Notes: generated by a model from the sequence alone, not told the origin. Counted from the first letter of the stretch, positions 25,832 to 34,737 are shown. The stretch: DNA of 46,631 bases from Methylobacterium trifolii (GCF_022179685.1 NZ_BPRB01000227.1:1-46631); one strand, 5' to 3'. Made by a program: numbers and translations.

Positions 25832-27685
25832 TCACGCGGCCGCGAGGTAGAAGGCGGCCTGATCGCCCCGGCCCGCCCGGTTCAAGCGCTCGGCCTCGGC
25901 CCGCCAGCCCGCGATCGCCTCTGCGGTAAACAGCGGCGCGCCCTGGCCCCAGCGGTAGGAGCGCGGATCGAATAGGGGAATGTCGCGGCGGTACTGCTCG
26001 CTGCCCCAGAACTGGAGATCGTAGGAATCGTGGACCACGTCCACGATCCGCAGGCCCGCGGCGGCGATCAGCCGTTCGAGACTCCTGCGGGTGTGCAGGA
26101 ACAGGTGGCGCGGCGCGTCGAGCTGGACCCAGTCCGTGCCGTAGGTCTCCCAGGCCTGCGAATCCGCCAAGGGCAGACGCAGCAGGCAGAGGCCGCCGGG
26201 GGCGAGCCGCGCCGCCACCTGCCGCAGGGCGTCGGCGGGGTCGGGCAGGTGCTCGAAGACGTGGTGCATCATGATCGCGTCGAAGGAGCCCTCGACCTCG
26301 GCGAGCGATGCGCGGCGCACGTCGAGGCCGATGTCGTAGCGCAGGTCGCCCGCGAGGTAGGGATCGATGCCGACCCCATCCGTCCAGCCGGCCAGACGAA
26401 GCTGGTAGAGCAGGCGCCCCGAGCCGCAGCCGACGTCGAGGATGCGGCGGCGCCGCTCCAGGTCGAGGCGGCGCAGCGACCAGAGCGGGCGGCGCATGTC
26501 CGCGTGGGCGATGGCGGCGGCCTCTGCCTCTGGCAGCGTCAGGAGGCCGCGCACCGCCTCCGCGTATTGCCGCCGCCGGGCGGGATCGGCGAACTCGCCG
26601 TCGAGGTCGCCGAAGCTGTAGTAGTCGGCCCCGTAATATTCGCCGAGGTTGGCCGGGACGGTCTCGATCTGGAGGCAGCCGCAGGCGGCGCATTCGACGT
26701 AATCGAACGGATCGCGCCGGCCGAGCATCATCTCGCGTGCCGCGTGGCAGCGATTGCCGGCGGCGTTGCCGCAGAGGCGGCAGGCCGGGACCGGCGATGG
26801 TCCGGCGGCGAATACCCGACGGAACGGGTGGAACACGTGGGCGCGCCCGGCCGCGCTCTCGGCCCGCACGACCTCGGCGGGCACGTCGTCACCGACCGCG
26901 TTGAGCAGGCGCCGACCGGCCGGGGCGTCCCTGGTCGCGGGGTCGGCAGCCCACCACGGCACGAACGGGTGGTCCGTGCAGACCGGCGTGCCGAAGACCT
27001 TGGCAAGCGTCGGCAGCTTGTATTCGAGGAAGCCGGCCTCGGGGTGGCCCGCGGCGAGATAGCGGTCGAGGAAGCCGCGCGGCAGGCACACGACGACGAA
27101 CAGGCAGCACCAGAGCGGCCCGTCGTAGCCGTGCGATCCGAGAAGATAGTGCCGGAAGGCGTCGAGGTCGCCCGCCCGGCCGGGCCGGGCCGGGTCGAGC
27201 CAGCCCCACCACCCGGCGACCTCCTCGGCCGGACGGAACCCCGAGAACAGGGCCTCGCCCGGACGCAGCATCGCGAACAGCTCTGCCACGGGCTTGAGCA
27301 GCAGCATGTCCCACTGGACCAGCACAACCGTGTCCCAGGGCAGGTGCCGGCCGCGGTCGCGGTGCCAGGCGGCGACGAGCTGGTCGCCGTGGCGCCATTT
27401 CCAGGCGTCGTCTCGTGCCTGCGCGAAGAGGTAAAGGTCGTCGAGCAGGGGCCCGAGACGCTCGCCCATCCCGGCGGCCTCGCCGGGCGGACCGCCGTAG
27501 AGCCCGTAGATCGCCGTGCCCGGGTTGAGGGCCCGCAACTGCCGCAGGCGGTCCTCGCAGATCTCGGGCGCCTTGTAGAACCAGAACAGGATCGCGAGCC
27601 CGAGGCCCGGCGCCTCCGGTTCGGCCGGCCGGGTCCGCGCGGATGCGTCGCCTGGGCGATCGGGCGTGGTCATCGGGCGCGGCAT
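25832..27685 (-). CDS. Glycosyltransferase-like / SAM methyltransferase fusion protein
   Basis: The 617-residue protein joins two parts. Residues 28-290 resemble a GT-A-type transferase domain (LAILFWFYKAPE..., VLVQWDMLLLKPV, and DHPFVPWW), with an Asp in QWDM as possible metal ligand. Residues 302-337 are a small zinc-binding module (CRLC...CAACGC). Residues 400-617 are a class I methyltransferase, with ILDVGCGSG at 415-423 and MMHHVFEHLPDP as motif post-III. Such proteins decorate surface glycans, and the fusion implies transfer and O-methylation on the same chain. The glycosyltransferase half is the less certain one. It diverges from the methyltransferase gene at 27844. Confidence 0.75.
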   Translation of the reverse strand: MPRPMTTPDRPGDASARTRPAEPEAPGLGLAILFWFYKAPEICEDRLRQLRALNPGTAIYGLYGGPPGEAAGMGERLGPLLDDLYLFAQARDDAWKWRHGDQLVAAWHRDRGRHLPWDTVVLVQWDMLLLKPVAELFAMLRPGEALFSGFRPAEEVAGWWGWLDPARPGRAGDLDAFRHYLLGSHGYDGPLWCCLFVVVCLPRGFLDRYLAAGHPEAGFLEYKLPTLAKVFGTPVCTDHPFVPWWAADPATRDAPAGRRLLNAVGDDVPAEVVRAESAAGRAHVFHPFRRVFAAGPSPVPACRLCGNAAGNRCHAAREMMLGRRDPFDYVECAACGCLQIETVPANLGEYYGADYYSFGDLDGEFADPARRRQYAEAVRGLLTLPEAEAAAIAHADMRRPLWSLRRLDLERRRRILDVGCGSGRLLYQLRLAGWTDGVGIDPYLAGDLRYDIGLDVRRASLAEVEGSFDAIMMHHVFEHLPDPADALRQVAARLAPGGLCLLRLPLADSQAWETYGTDWVQLDAPRHLFLHTRRSLERLIAAAGLRIVDVVHDSYDLQFWGSEQYRRDIPLFDPRSYRWGQGAPLFTAEAIAGWRAEAERLNRAGRGDQAAFYLAAA

Positions 27686-27843
27686 CTCACGAAGCGCCGG
27701 CCCTCACAACCCCACCTCGTCCGATGCACGTCCGCCGGAGGATCGGCCTCTTGTATCCTGCAAGCACCGAGCGGACACTGTCGCCCCCGGGCGTCCGTCG
27801 CACCTCCCCTTCGACGCGCCGTCACCGTCGAGTACCGGACCGG

Positions 27844-28641
27844 ATGGACCTTCACGAACTCGCCGCCAAGCATCTGCGCAAGGCGATCCAGGACGGGGCG
27901 CTCGATTCGCCGGCCGGGCTGAACCAGTGCCTGCGCGCCCTGGCGATCTGGCGCTCCAAGCTGATCGACAACCAGATCATCGCCCGCCACGGGCTCACGG
28001 TGCAGAACGGCCCCTTCGCCGGAATGGTGTTCCTGAACCGGTCGGCGGAAGGCTGCCTCGCGCCCAAATTGCTGGGCTGCTACGAGGCGCCCCTCCATCC
28101 CTTCCTGATGGAGGTGACGGACTCGGCCTTCGATACGATCATCGATATCGGTTCGGCGGAGGGCTACTACGCCGTGGGGCTCGCGCGCCGCACCACCACG
28201 ACGCGCGTCCTCGCCCACGACACCAACCCGATCGCGCAGGACGCGGTGCGCGAACTGGCGGCCCTCAACGGCGTGGCCGACCGGATCGAGACCGGGGGCG
28301 AGTTCCAAGGCGCGGATTTCGCGCTCCATGCCGGCGGGCGCACGCTCGTCGTCATGGACATCGAGGGCGGGGAGGACGCCTTGCTGCGGCCGGACCTCTA
28401 TTCTGCCCTCGCCGGCATGAGCGTGCTCGTGGAATGCCACGACATCTTCAAGCCGGGCCTGTGCGAGACCATCGCCGAGCGTTTTCGGGCCACCCACCAC
28501 GTCCGGCGCGTCGACGAGCAGTTGACGCCCCCTGCCCTGCCGGACTGGTTCGAGCAGACCACCCATCTCGACCGGCTGCTGGCGATGTGGGAATGGCGCT
28601 CGGGCGCGACGCCCTGGCTGGTAATGAAGCCGCGGCGGTGA
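27844..28641 (+). CDS. SAM-dependent methyltransferase-like protein
   Basis: The 265-residue protein contains motif I as IIDIGSAEGYYAVGLA (residues 98-113) and an acidic VMDIEGGED motif about 70 residues later, a pattern seen in FkbM-like methyltransferases. The N-terminal 90 residues are helical and carry NGPFAGMVFL. The start at 27844 is the first Met that matches a plausible N-terminus, with a weak ribosome site (GGACCGG). It diverges from the fusion gene and probably modifies sugars or lipids of the same glycan, which is inference from position. Confidence 0.7.
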   Translation: MDLHELAAKHLRKAIQDGALDSPAGLNQCLRALAIWRSKLIDNQIIARHGLTVQNGPFAGMVFLNRSAEGCLAPKLLGCYEAPLHPFLMEVTDSAFDTIIDIGSAEGYYAVGLARRTTTTRVLAHDTNPIAQDAVRELAALNGVADRIETGGEFQGADFALHAGGRTLVVMDIEGGEDALLRPDLYSALAGMSVLVECHDIFKPGLCETIAERFRATHHVRRVDEQLTPPALPDWFEQTTHLDRLLAMWEWRSGATPWLVMKPRR

Positions 28642-28648
28642 CCGGCGC

Positions 28649-28921
28649 CTACTTCGCGCCGCAGCCGATGCAGATGCCCTTCTGGATCTTGTCGTTCTGC
28701 TTCTCTTCCGGCGTGCGCTCGCGCCGGTCGCCCGGTGTCTCGGCTCCGGCGGCCGCGCCCGGCGGCTTGGTGCGGCCCACGGTCGAGGTGTTGGGCGCGG
28801 TGACGGTCGATGCCGGGCCGCCGCCGGTCCCGGTCTGAGCCTGGGCGCGGGCCGCGGACGGCGCGCCGAGCACCGTCAGGACCAGGAGGGACAGGGCGGT
28901 GAGCAGGTGCGACATCGGCAT
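28649..28921 (-). CDS. Small secreted protein with C-terminal CxxC
   Basis: The 90-residue protein starts MPMSHLLTALSLL at 28921, with a strong AAGGAG box 8 nt upstream. A signal peptide spans about residues 1-26. The rest is a low-complexity Gly/Pro/Thr linker, and the last nine residues hold Cys84-X2-Cys87 (GICIGCGAK). The family is not recognised. The extreme C-terminal Cys pair could bind metal or haem or form a disulfide. It is convergent with the methyltransferase gene, with 7 bp between stops. Confidence 0.7.
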   Translation of the reverse strand: MPMSHLLTALSLLVLTVLGAPSAARAQAQTGTGGGPASTVTAPNTSTVGRTKPPGAAAGAETPGDRRERTPEEKQNDKIQKGICIGCGAK

Positions 28922-29116
28922 CGAAAAATCTCCTTCGAAGCGGCCTAACGCGCAAGCGTGGCGGCGGTTCGCCCGGACGGCGGACCCACACCGTGATTCG
29001 TGGCCGCCCGCCTTCGTCCATCTTTGCAGATCGGGCCCGCGCGCCGTATCAGGGCCCGCCGCACCCCGCCCGACCACGCACGCGGTCTTCAGCAGAACTC
29101 CGGAGCCGCCACCGCG

Positions 29117-30208
29117 ATGCGGGAACCGAACGCGATCGATTTCTGGCGCGGGCTCGCCCTCGTGACGATCTTCGTCAACCACGTGCCGGGCAACACCTTC
29201 GAGCGCTACACCTATTCCCAGTACGGCATCTCGGACGCGGCCGAGCTGTTCGTGTTCCTGGCCGGCTGGTCGATCGGCATCGCCACCCGCGGGCGCGACG
29301 GTGTCCCCGAGCCGCGGCTGAAGACCGTGCTGCGCCTGTTCTCGCGCACCATCGAGGTCTACCGGGCGCAGCTTACCGTGATGGTGCTGGCGCTGGCGAT
29401 GATCGCGGGCACGGCACTGGTGCTCGACAACCCGCTCATCCTCGAATGGCACAACGCCGGCACGTTCTTCGCCGACCCGATCCAGTCCATCGTCGGCGTG
29501 GCGCTGCTGTCCCACCAGCTCGGCTTCTTCAACATCCTGCCGCTCTACGTCGTCCTGCTCGGGGCGGCACCGCTCTTCGTGCTGCTCGCCCGCGACAGCC
29601 GGACCATGGCAATGCTGCTCTCGGCCAGCATCTACCTCCTCAGCCTGATCGAGGAGTGGAACCTGCCGTCCTGGCCCGGGCAGGGAGACTGGTTCTTCGA
29701 CCCGTTCTGCTGGCAGCTCCTGCTGGTGCTCGGCTTCGTGCTCCACGACTGGAACCGGGAATCGGACACCCTGCGGCGCTGGTCGCGCCGGCTGTTTCCC
29801 GCAGGCGTCGTCATCGTCGTCGTCGGCGTGGTGCTCTCGGTCCTCGAGATCAGGCCCGATCCCCTCGCGGTGCCGGAGCCCCGCCTGCTGTTCACCTTCG
29901 AGAAGTCCTACCTCACCCCCGCGCGGCTGGTGCACTTCCTCGGGGTGCTGCTCGCGTTCGGACCGGTCTATCCCATGATCGCGCCGCGGATCGGACCGGT
30001 CGTCCGCTATCTCGCGCGCCTCGGCCGAAACTCGCTCGCTGTATTCTCGATGGGTTCCGTCATGAGCCTCGCCGGCCAGCTCTTGCGTTTCTGGACGGGA
30101 GGCGGACTACTCGTCGACGTGATCGTCGTCGGCTCGGGCGTATTCGGCCTGGGCTTCACCGCATGGTTCGTCGAATGGCGTTCCCGCAAGCCCGGACAAC
30201 GGGCCTGA
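29117..30208 (+). CDS. opgC: OpgC-family membrane acyltransferase
   Basis: The 363-residue polytopic protein has about ten predicted helices. The N-terminus (DFWRGLALVTIFVNHVPG...) and the ISDAAELFVFLAGW segment are hallmarks of OpgC, the acyltransferase that attaches succinyl groups to periplasmic glucans. The His of FVNHVPG is the conserved catalytic-type residue of acyltransferase-3-like enzymes. The start at 29117 has GGAG about 13 nt upstream. Its TGA overlaps the ATG of the SGNH gene by one base, so the two are coupled. The actual acceptor could be another envelope polysaccharide. Confidence 0.88.
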   Translation: MREPNAIDFWRGLALVTIFVNHVPGNTFERYTYSQYGISDAAELFVFLAGWSIGIATRGRDGVPEPRLKTVLRLFSRTIEVYRAQLTVMVLALAMIAGTALVLDNPLILEWHNAGTFFADPIQSIVGVALLSHQLGFFNILPLYVVLLGAAPLFVLLARDSRTMAMLLSASIYLLSLIEEWNLPSWPGQGDWFFDPFCWQLLLVLGFVLHDWNRESDTLRRWSRRLFPAGVVIVVVGVVLSVLEIRPDPLAVPEPRLLFTFEKSYLTPARLVHFLGVLLAFGPVYPMIAPRIGPVVRYLARLGRNSLAVFSMGSVMSLAGQLLRFWTGGGLLVDVIVVGSGVFGLGFTAWFVEWRSRKPGQRA

Positions 30209-31092
30209 TGTCCCGGCATCCCGCCACCCGGGTGCTCCTCGCCGCCGCCCTCCTGTGCGGAGGGACGGCCGCGGCCGAGGAACCGCAGGCGAGCCGGCAG
30301 GCCGTCTCCCCCACGATCGTCTCGCCGCCGACGCTCCCCGGCGGCAGTCCGCCGGAGGCGGGCGACGCCAGCCTCTCGCCCGAATGCCGGGTTCCAGGCT
30401 CCCAGCTCTACACCCTGGCCAAGCTGGCGGCGGTGAAGGCCGCGCTCAAGGACAAGCGCCCGGTGCGGGTTCTGGCGATCGGCGGCACCTCGGCGCTGGG
30501 GGCGTCGGCGACCTATCCGGTCAAGCTGGAGAACGCCCTGGAGCGCTCGTTGCCGGACGTGGACGTGGTGATGGAGGCCCGCGGCCTCCAGGGCGAGGTC
30601 GCGGGCGGGGCGGCCGAGCGCCTGCGCGGCATGGTGGCCGAGGTCGAGCCGGACCTCGTGATCTGGCAGGTCGGCACCCACGACGCCCTGGCCCGCGTCG
30701 ACGTGGACGCCTTCGCCGACGCCCTCGACGAGACCGTGAAGTGGATCAAGTCGCACGACATCGACGTGGTCCTCGTCGATCCCCTCTATACCGCGAGTCT
30801 CGCCGACGACGCCTATTACAGCAGCATCGTGCGCAGCGTCCGGGAGGTCGCCGCGCGCGAGCAGGTCCCCCTCGTCCTGCGCTACGAGGCCCTGCGCTAC
30901 CTCGCGGGCCGCACCGACAAGGGCGAAGGGCACATGCTCGGGCGCCAGTTCCGCCTCAACGAACTCGGCCTGCGCTGCCTCGCCGAGCACGTCACCCGTG
31001 CGATCACCTTGTCCCTGCTCCAGCCCGACGCCACCGGCACGGTGCCCGGCAAGGCCACACCTGCTCCCGTGACCAGGCCCGCCGACCGGTGA
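30208..31092 (+). CDS. Secreted SGNH-hydrolase-like protein with degenerate active site
   Basis: The 294-residue protein has a signal peptide (1-23) and a Pro/Ser-rich linker, then an SGNH fold. Block I reads IGGTSALG (Ser95), with Thr in place of the usual Asp of GDS. Block III reads VGTHDA. The final block reads RQFRLNELG where DxFHLND is usual, so the expected Asp-X2-His pair is missing; a His occurs seven residues earlier. It is coupled to OpgC by TGATG. It may be an inactive or altered partner that presents the glycan or the acyl group. Confidence 0.72.
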   Translation: MSRHPATRVLLAAALLCGGTAAAEEPQASRQAVSPTIVSPPTLPGGSPPEAGDASLSPECRVPGSQLYTLAKLAAVKAALKDKRPVRVLAIGGTSALGASATYPVKLENALERSLPDVDVVMEARGLQGEVAGGAAERLRGMVAEVEPDLVIWQVGTHDALARVDVDAFADALDETVKWIKSHDIDVVLVDPLYTASLADDAYYSSIVRSVREVAAREQVPLVLRYEALRYLAGRTDKGEGHMLGRQFRLNELGLRCLAEHVTRAITLSLLQPDATGTVPGKATPAPVTRPADR

Positions 31093-31181
31093 GGCGCCGT
31101 TAACGCCCCCGCAACGGCGGCCCTTTAAGTCTCGGGGCCGGGCTCCGGGGCGGGAGCCGATCGATCGGTCGGGACACGGGC

Positions 31182-32528
31182 ATGGCAGCGGGGGCATCCT
31201 TCGGGACGACGCTCGGACGGCTCCGGTCGCTCCGGAGCGGACCGGCGCGGTCCGCGCTGACGGTCTTTTCCATCCGCATCGCCTCGGCCGCCTTCGCCTA
31301 CGGCGCGCAGGTCCTGGCCGCCCGGCTGATGGGCTGGGAGGAATACGGCATCTTCGCCACCGTCTGGGTCTGGACGGCGATGCTCGGCCATTCCGTGACG
31401 CTGGGCCTGTCGCAGGGCGCCTGCCGGTTCCTGCCCGTCGACCAGGCCCGCGGCGACCTCGACCACGCCCGCGGCTACCTCATGGCCGGCGCCCTCGTCA
31501 CCGGCGGCGCGGCGCTCGTCGTGGCCCTCGCGGGCGCCGCCCTGCTGACGCTCTGGCCGAACCTGGTCTCGCAGCCCTATCAGGCGCCCCTGCTGATCGC
31601 GGCCTGCGTGCTGCCGCTCTTCGCCCTCCAGGACTACCTGGAAGGCGTCGCCCGCAGCCAGGACTGGGCCGTGCTCGCCATCGCCCCGCCCTACCTGCTG
31701 CGCCAGATCGTGATGATGGCGGCCATGCTGCTGTCCGTTCTGGCCGGCGCGCCCGCCAAGGCCGGCGTCGCCATGGGCTGCATGCTGGTGGCGGCAGGCC
31801 TCGCCATCACCCTCCAGGCAGTCCTCCTGATCCTGCGCCTGCGGCGGACGATCCCCGCCGGCCCGCGCCGCTACCGCTGGCGGCACTGGCTCGGCACCAG
31901 CCTGCCGATCGCGGCCATCGACCTCGCCAATGCCGGCTTCACCTTCGTCGACGTGGTGGTCCTGAGCTTTCTGATGCCGCCCTCGGCCGTGGGCCTCTAC
32001 TTCGCGGCCACGCGCATCCAGCAATTCGTGGTCTTCGTGCATTTCGCGGCCACCGCCGCCACCGCACAGCGCTACAGCGCGGCCCACGCCATCGACGACC
32101 GGCAGGCCCTGATCCTGCTGGTCCGGCGCATGGGGCTCGCCACCGCGGGCGCCACCGCCCTCGTCGCCCTCGGCGTGATCGCGGCGAGCCCGCTGCTGCT
32201 GGCGATGTTCGGCCCGGATTTCGGCGCGAGCGTGCCGATCCTCGCCATCCTCGCCGCCGGCAGCGTCGCGGCGAGCCTGTTCGGCCCGAGCGAGGACCTG
32301 CTGACCATGCTCGGCGGCGAGCGCCTCTGCGCGGGCATCACGCTCGCGATGCTGGCGGTGGCCGCCGGCCTGTGCTTCGCCCTGATCCCGCCCTTCGGCG
32401 TCACCGGCGCGGCCTCCGCGATGGCGCTGGCCACCGTGCTGCGCGCCCTCGTCCTGGCGGTGGCGGCCGGCGCCGTGCACGGCTTGTCGACCCCGGTCTG
32501 GTCGGGGCTGGCGGGAGCGGCCCGATGA
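31182..32528 (+). CDS. Polysaccharide flippase (Wzx/MATE-like)
   Basis: The 448-residue membrane protein has about 12 to 14 helices. FSIRIASAAFAYGAQVLAARLMG at residues 28-50 is the typical first pair of helices of the polysaccharide_synt family. It probably flips a lipid-linked glycan across the inner membrane. The start ATG at 31182 is the first in-frame Met, with a GGGACACGGG stretch upstream. Its TGA overlaps the next gene by ATGA. A substrate cannot be deduced. Confidence 0.88.
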   Translation: MAAGASFGTTLGRLRSLRSGPARSALTVFSIRIASAAFAYGAQVLAARLMGWEEYGIFATVWVWTAMLGHSVTLGLSQGACRFLPVDQARGDLDHARGYLMAGALVTGGAALVVALAGAALLTLWPNLVSQPYQAPLLIAACVLPLFALQDYLEGVARSQDWAVLAIAPPYLLRQIVMMAAMLLSVLAGAPAKAGVAMGCMLVAAGLAITLQAVLLILRLRRTIPAGPRRYRWRHWLGTSLPIAAIDLANAGFTFVDVVVLSFLMPPSAVGLYFAATRIQQFVVFVHFAATAATAQRYSAAHAIDDRQALILLVRRMGLATAGATALVALGVIAASPLLLAMFGPDFGASVPILAILAAGSVAASLFGPSEDLLTMLGGERLCAGITLAMLAVAAGLCFALIPPFGVTGAASAMALATVLRALVLAVAAGAVHGLSTPVWSGLAGAAR

Positions 32529-33661
32529 TCGCCGCCCGCCGCAACGCCGACCCGCGGACCGGGATCTGCGGGTTCTCGCAGATCGATCCGGGCGCCTGGG
32601 ACGACCTGTTCTCGCGCGCACGGGCGCCGCATCCGCATTACGGACGGCACGTGCTCGGCGCGCACCGGGCCGCCGGCCTGCTGCCCGACGACCTCGCCTT
32701 CGTCGTCGTCCGGGACGGGGCGCGCCTCGACGCCCTGCTGCCGTTCCGGTCGCGGCGCGACCTCAGCGGCCTCGGCGCCCACGTCGCCCGCCCCTTCCTC
32801 TCGCCCTTCGTCACGGCGACCGCGCCCCTCGTGGCGGACGGCCCGGACCTTGCCGGCACGCTCGACGCCCTCGTCGCCGGGCTCGGAGCCGCCTCGGGCA
32901 GCGGGGCCTGGCGCTGGCCGCTGCTCCCCGTCGAGAGCCCGGCTGGCGCCGGCATGCTTGCGGCGATGCGCGCGGCAGGCTGGCAGCACGCAACGGTCGC
33001 GGATTTCGCCCGGCCGGTGCTCGACCGCCGCGAGAGTTACGAGGCATTCCTTTCCGGCCATCCCCACCGTTCGCGCCTGAAGGACCTGCGGCGGCGGGCG
33101 CGCCGGCTGGCCGAAGGCGGTGTGCTCGGTTTCGAGACGGCCGCCGGCGGCCCGCGCCTGACGGCCCTGGTCGAGGCCTTCCTCGACCTCGAACGGGCGG
33201 GCTGGAAGGGTGAGGCCGGCAGCGCCATGGCCTGCCGCCCGCAGACAGTAGCCCTCGCCCGCGCGCTATTTGCCGAGACGGACGGCCCGGTGGGTGCGCG
33301 CGCCGACGCCCTGACCCTGGACGGGCGGCCCGTCGCGATCAGCTTGGCGCTCACCGGCAATGGCACCGCCACGCTCTTGAAGACCGCCTTCGACGAGGGC
33401 TTGCGCACCCATGCCCCCGGCCTGCTGCTGGAGGCCGAGATCGTGCGCGCCTGCCATGAGACCGCCTTCGCCGACCGGCTCGATTCGGCGACGCTGGCGG
33501 GTTCCGTGCTGGAGGGCCTCTACCGCGAGCGCGAGACCATCGCGGAGGTCGTCGCCCTCCCCCCCGGTGCCGGGGCCCTCTCCCTCGACCGGCGCATCCG
33601 CCTCGCCCACTTCGAGCACCGGGCGCGCGAGACCGCCAGGCGCGCCCTCAAGCGCCGCTAG
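32525..33661 (+). CDS. BioF2-like (CelD) acetyltransferase-type protein
   Basis: The 378-residue protein belongs to the GNAT-like BioF2/CelD group. The N-terminus GFSQIDPGAWDDLFSRA and HPHYGRHVLGAH resemble the first subdomain. The centre has a basic SRLKDLRRRARRLAE stretch, and the second subdomain carries FLDLERAGWKG...AM and VAISLALTGNGTATLLKTAFDE. That last pattern is the family core, in which a short loop holds the acyl acceptor. It is coupled to the flippase by a 4-nt overlap, so it probably acylates the same glycan or its lipid carrier. Confidence 0.8.
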   Translation: MIAARRNADPRTGICGFSQIDPGAWDDLFSRARAPHPHYGRHVLGAHRAAGLLPDDLAFVVVRDGARLDALLPFRSRRDLSGLGAHVARPFLSPFVTATAPLVADGPDLAGTLDALVAGLGAASGSGAWRWPLLPVESPAGAGMLAAMRAAGWQHATVADFARPVLDRRESYEAFLSGHPHRSRLKDLRRRARRLAEGGVLGFETAAGGPRLTALVEAFLDLERAGWKGEAGSAMACRPQTVALARALFAETDGPVGARADALTLDGRPVAISLALTGNGTATLLKTAFDEGLRTHAPGLLLEAEIVRACHETAFADRLDSATLAGSVLEGLYRERETIAEVVALPPGAGALSLDRRIRLAHFEHRARETARRALKRR

Positions 33662-33722
33662 AGCGCTCCCCGCCGAAGTGAGCACCGGCTCGGCGTAAGG
33701 GGGCGCGTCAAATCAAAGACTT

Positions 33723-33827
33723 ATACCAAGCCTCATAGGCAAGAACCTATGAGGTCCGGTGGACGGCCGCCGCCGCGCAGTCGCGGGGGCCAAGCCACGA
33801 TGAGGCATCCTCACCGAGGCTTGGTAT
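33723..33827. mobile_element. 105-bp MITE-like element
   Basis: Perfect 12-bp terminal inverted repeats (ATACCAAGCCTC at 33723-33734, its complement at 33816-33827) bracket a non-coding core. An internal perfect stem, CTCATAGG (33732-33739) with CCTATGAG (33746-33753), and a smaller TGAGG/CCTCA stem (33801-33813) give it a strongly folded structure. It sits after the GNAT-like gene, and its right end touches the stop codon of the minus-strand gene. It has no coding capacity, so it would depend on a transposase elsewhere. The family of origin is not known. Confidence 0.6.
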
Positions 33828-34270
33828 TAGAGCCGGCGGCCGCGCAGGGCGGGGATGAAATCCGCATCGGTCAAAGCGGCGGCCACGACGGAAAACAGGC
33901 CGAGATGCAGGCCGAGCGCCGCCGCGAGCCCGTGCAGCGACCACAGCACGACCGCGCCGCCGGCCATCAGCGGAGGCCCGGCCACGTAGGCGAGGTGCCG
34001 CCATCCGGATACGGGGCGCCCGAGCCGCCAAAGGCAGGCCGCCAGGGCGGCGAGCGCGAAGCCGCCCTTGATCATGGCCACGCAGCGAATCACCCGCGCG
34101 AGATCCGGATCGCTGGCGACCTCGGGCGCGCGCAGCACGACGAGTCCCGCGGCGGCGAGCGCCAGCACTGTGCCGCCTGCCAGGACGGCACGGGCCGTCG
34201 GGGGCCACAGGGCGGGTCGGACGTCCTGCCGTAGCCCGGCCGTCGCGTCGGATACGGTCGAAGCGTGCAT
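33827..34270 (-). CDS. Small polytopic membrane protein of unknown function
   Basis: The 147-residue protein has four hydrophobic segments: about residues 23-40, 53-73, 84-104 and 107-130. It has no recognised motif. The start at 34270 is supported by GGAGG 5 nt upstream; the open frame above it is Arg/Ser-rich and looks non-coding. The stop overlaps the terminal base of the MITE-like element, which may supply its 3' end. It lies 122 bp downstream of the small secreted gene, possibly in one transcript. Confidence 0.65.
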   Translation of the reverse strand: MHASTVSDATAGLRQDVRPALWPPTARAVLAGGTVLALAAAGLVVLRAPEVASDPDLARVIRCVAMIKGGFALAALAACLWRLGRPVSGWRHLAYVAGPPLMAGGAVVLWSLHGLAAALGLHLGLFSVVAAALTDADFIPALRGRRL

Positions 34271-34392
34271 CGGAGCCTCCAGCGAGAGACAGGACCGTCG
34301 GCGCGGCGATCCGACCGGCGGACCTCGCATCGCGCGGGACCGGAAGCGTACATCCGGTCGGACGGATCGTCCACGACCGAACGGGACGTGGC

Positions 34393-34737
34393 TCAGATCG
34401 ACTGCCCACGCCGGAGCCGGCGCGCGTCGTCCATGGCCGCCGGGATGCCGGCCAGCACACGGATCGGATTGGTGTAGACGATCCGGACGTTCTTCGGCGT
34501 GATGCTGCACTGAACGCAGACCGCGAAGATCCACCGCGTCCACAGGGCGTTGTTCTTCCGGTCGATCTGCCCTTGCCGGAGCTTCGCGCGCCTAAACAGT
34601 TCCCGGGTCTCCTCCGCCCGCTTCTCGCCCACGGATTCCCGCTGTTCGGGCGTCACGGACGGTAGCCGCGCACCGTCCTGCGCCGAACAGGGAGCGACCA
34701 GGGCGGCGAAGGCCATGGCGCCAAGACAGATCCGCAT
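34393..34737 (-). CDS. Small secreted protein with CxxC
   Basis: The 114-residue protein has a signal peptide at residues 1-19 (ending PCSAQD). A charged helix follows (EQRESVGEKRAEETRELFRRAKL, about 31-53), then a short domain with Cys74-X2-Cys77 (VCVQCS) and a basic C-terminus. It is not assigned to a family. The start at 34737 has GGGAG 8 nt upstream. The 5' flank is unusually AT-rich and carries a large dyad, so it may be specifically regulated. Like the gene at 28649, it is a small exported protein with a single Cys pair. Confidence 0.65.
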   Translation of the reverse strand: MRICLGAMAFAALVAPCSAQDGARLPSVTPEQRESVGEKRAEETRELFRRAKLRQGQIDRKNNALWTRWIFAVCVQCSITPKNVRIVYTNPIRVLAGIPAAMDDARRLRRGQSI

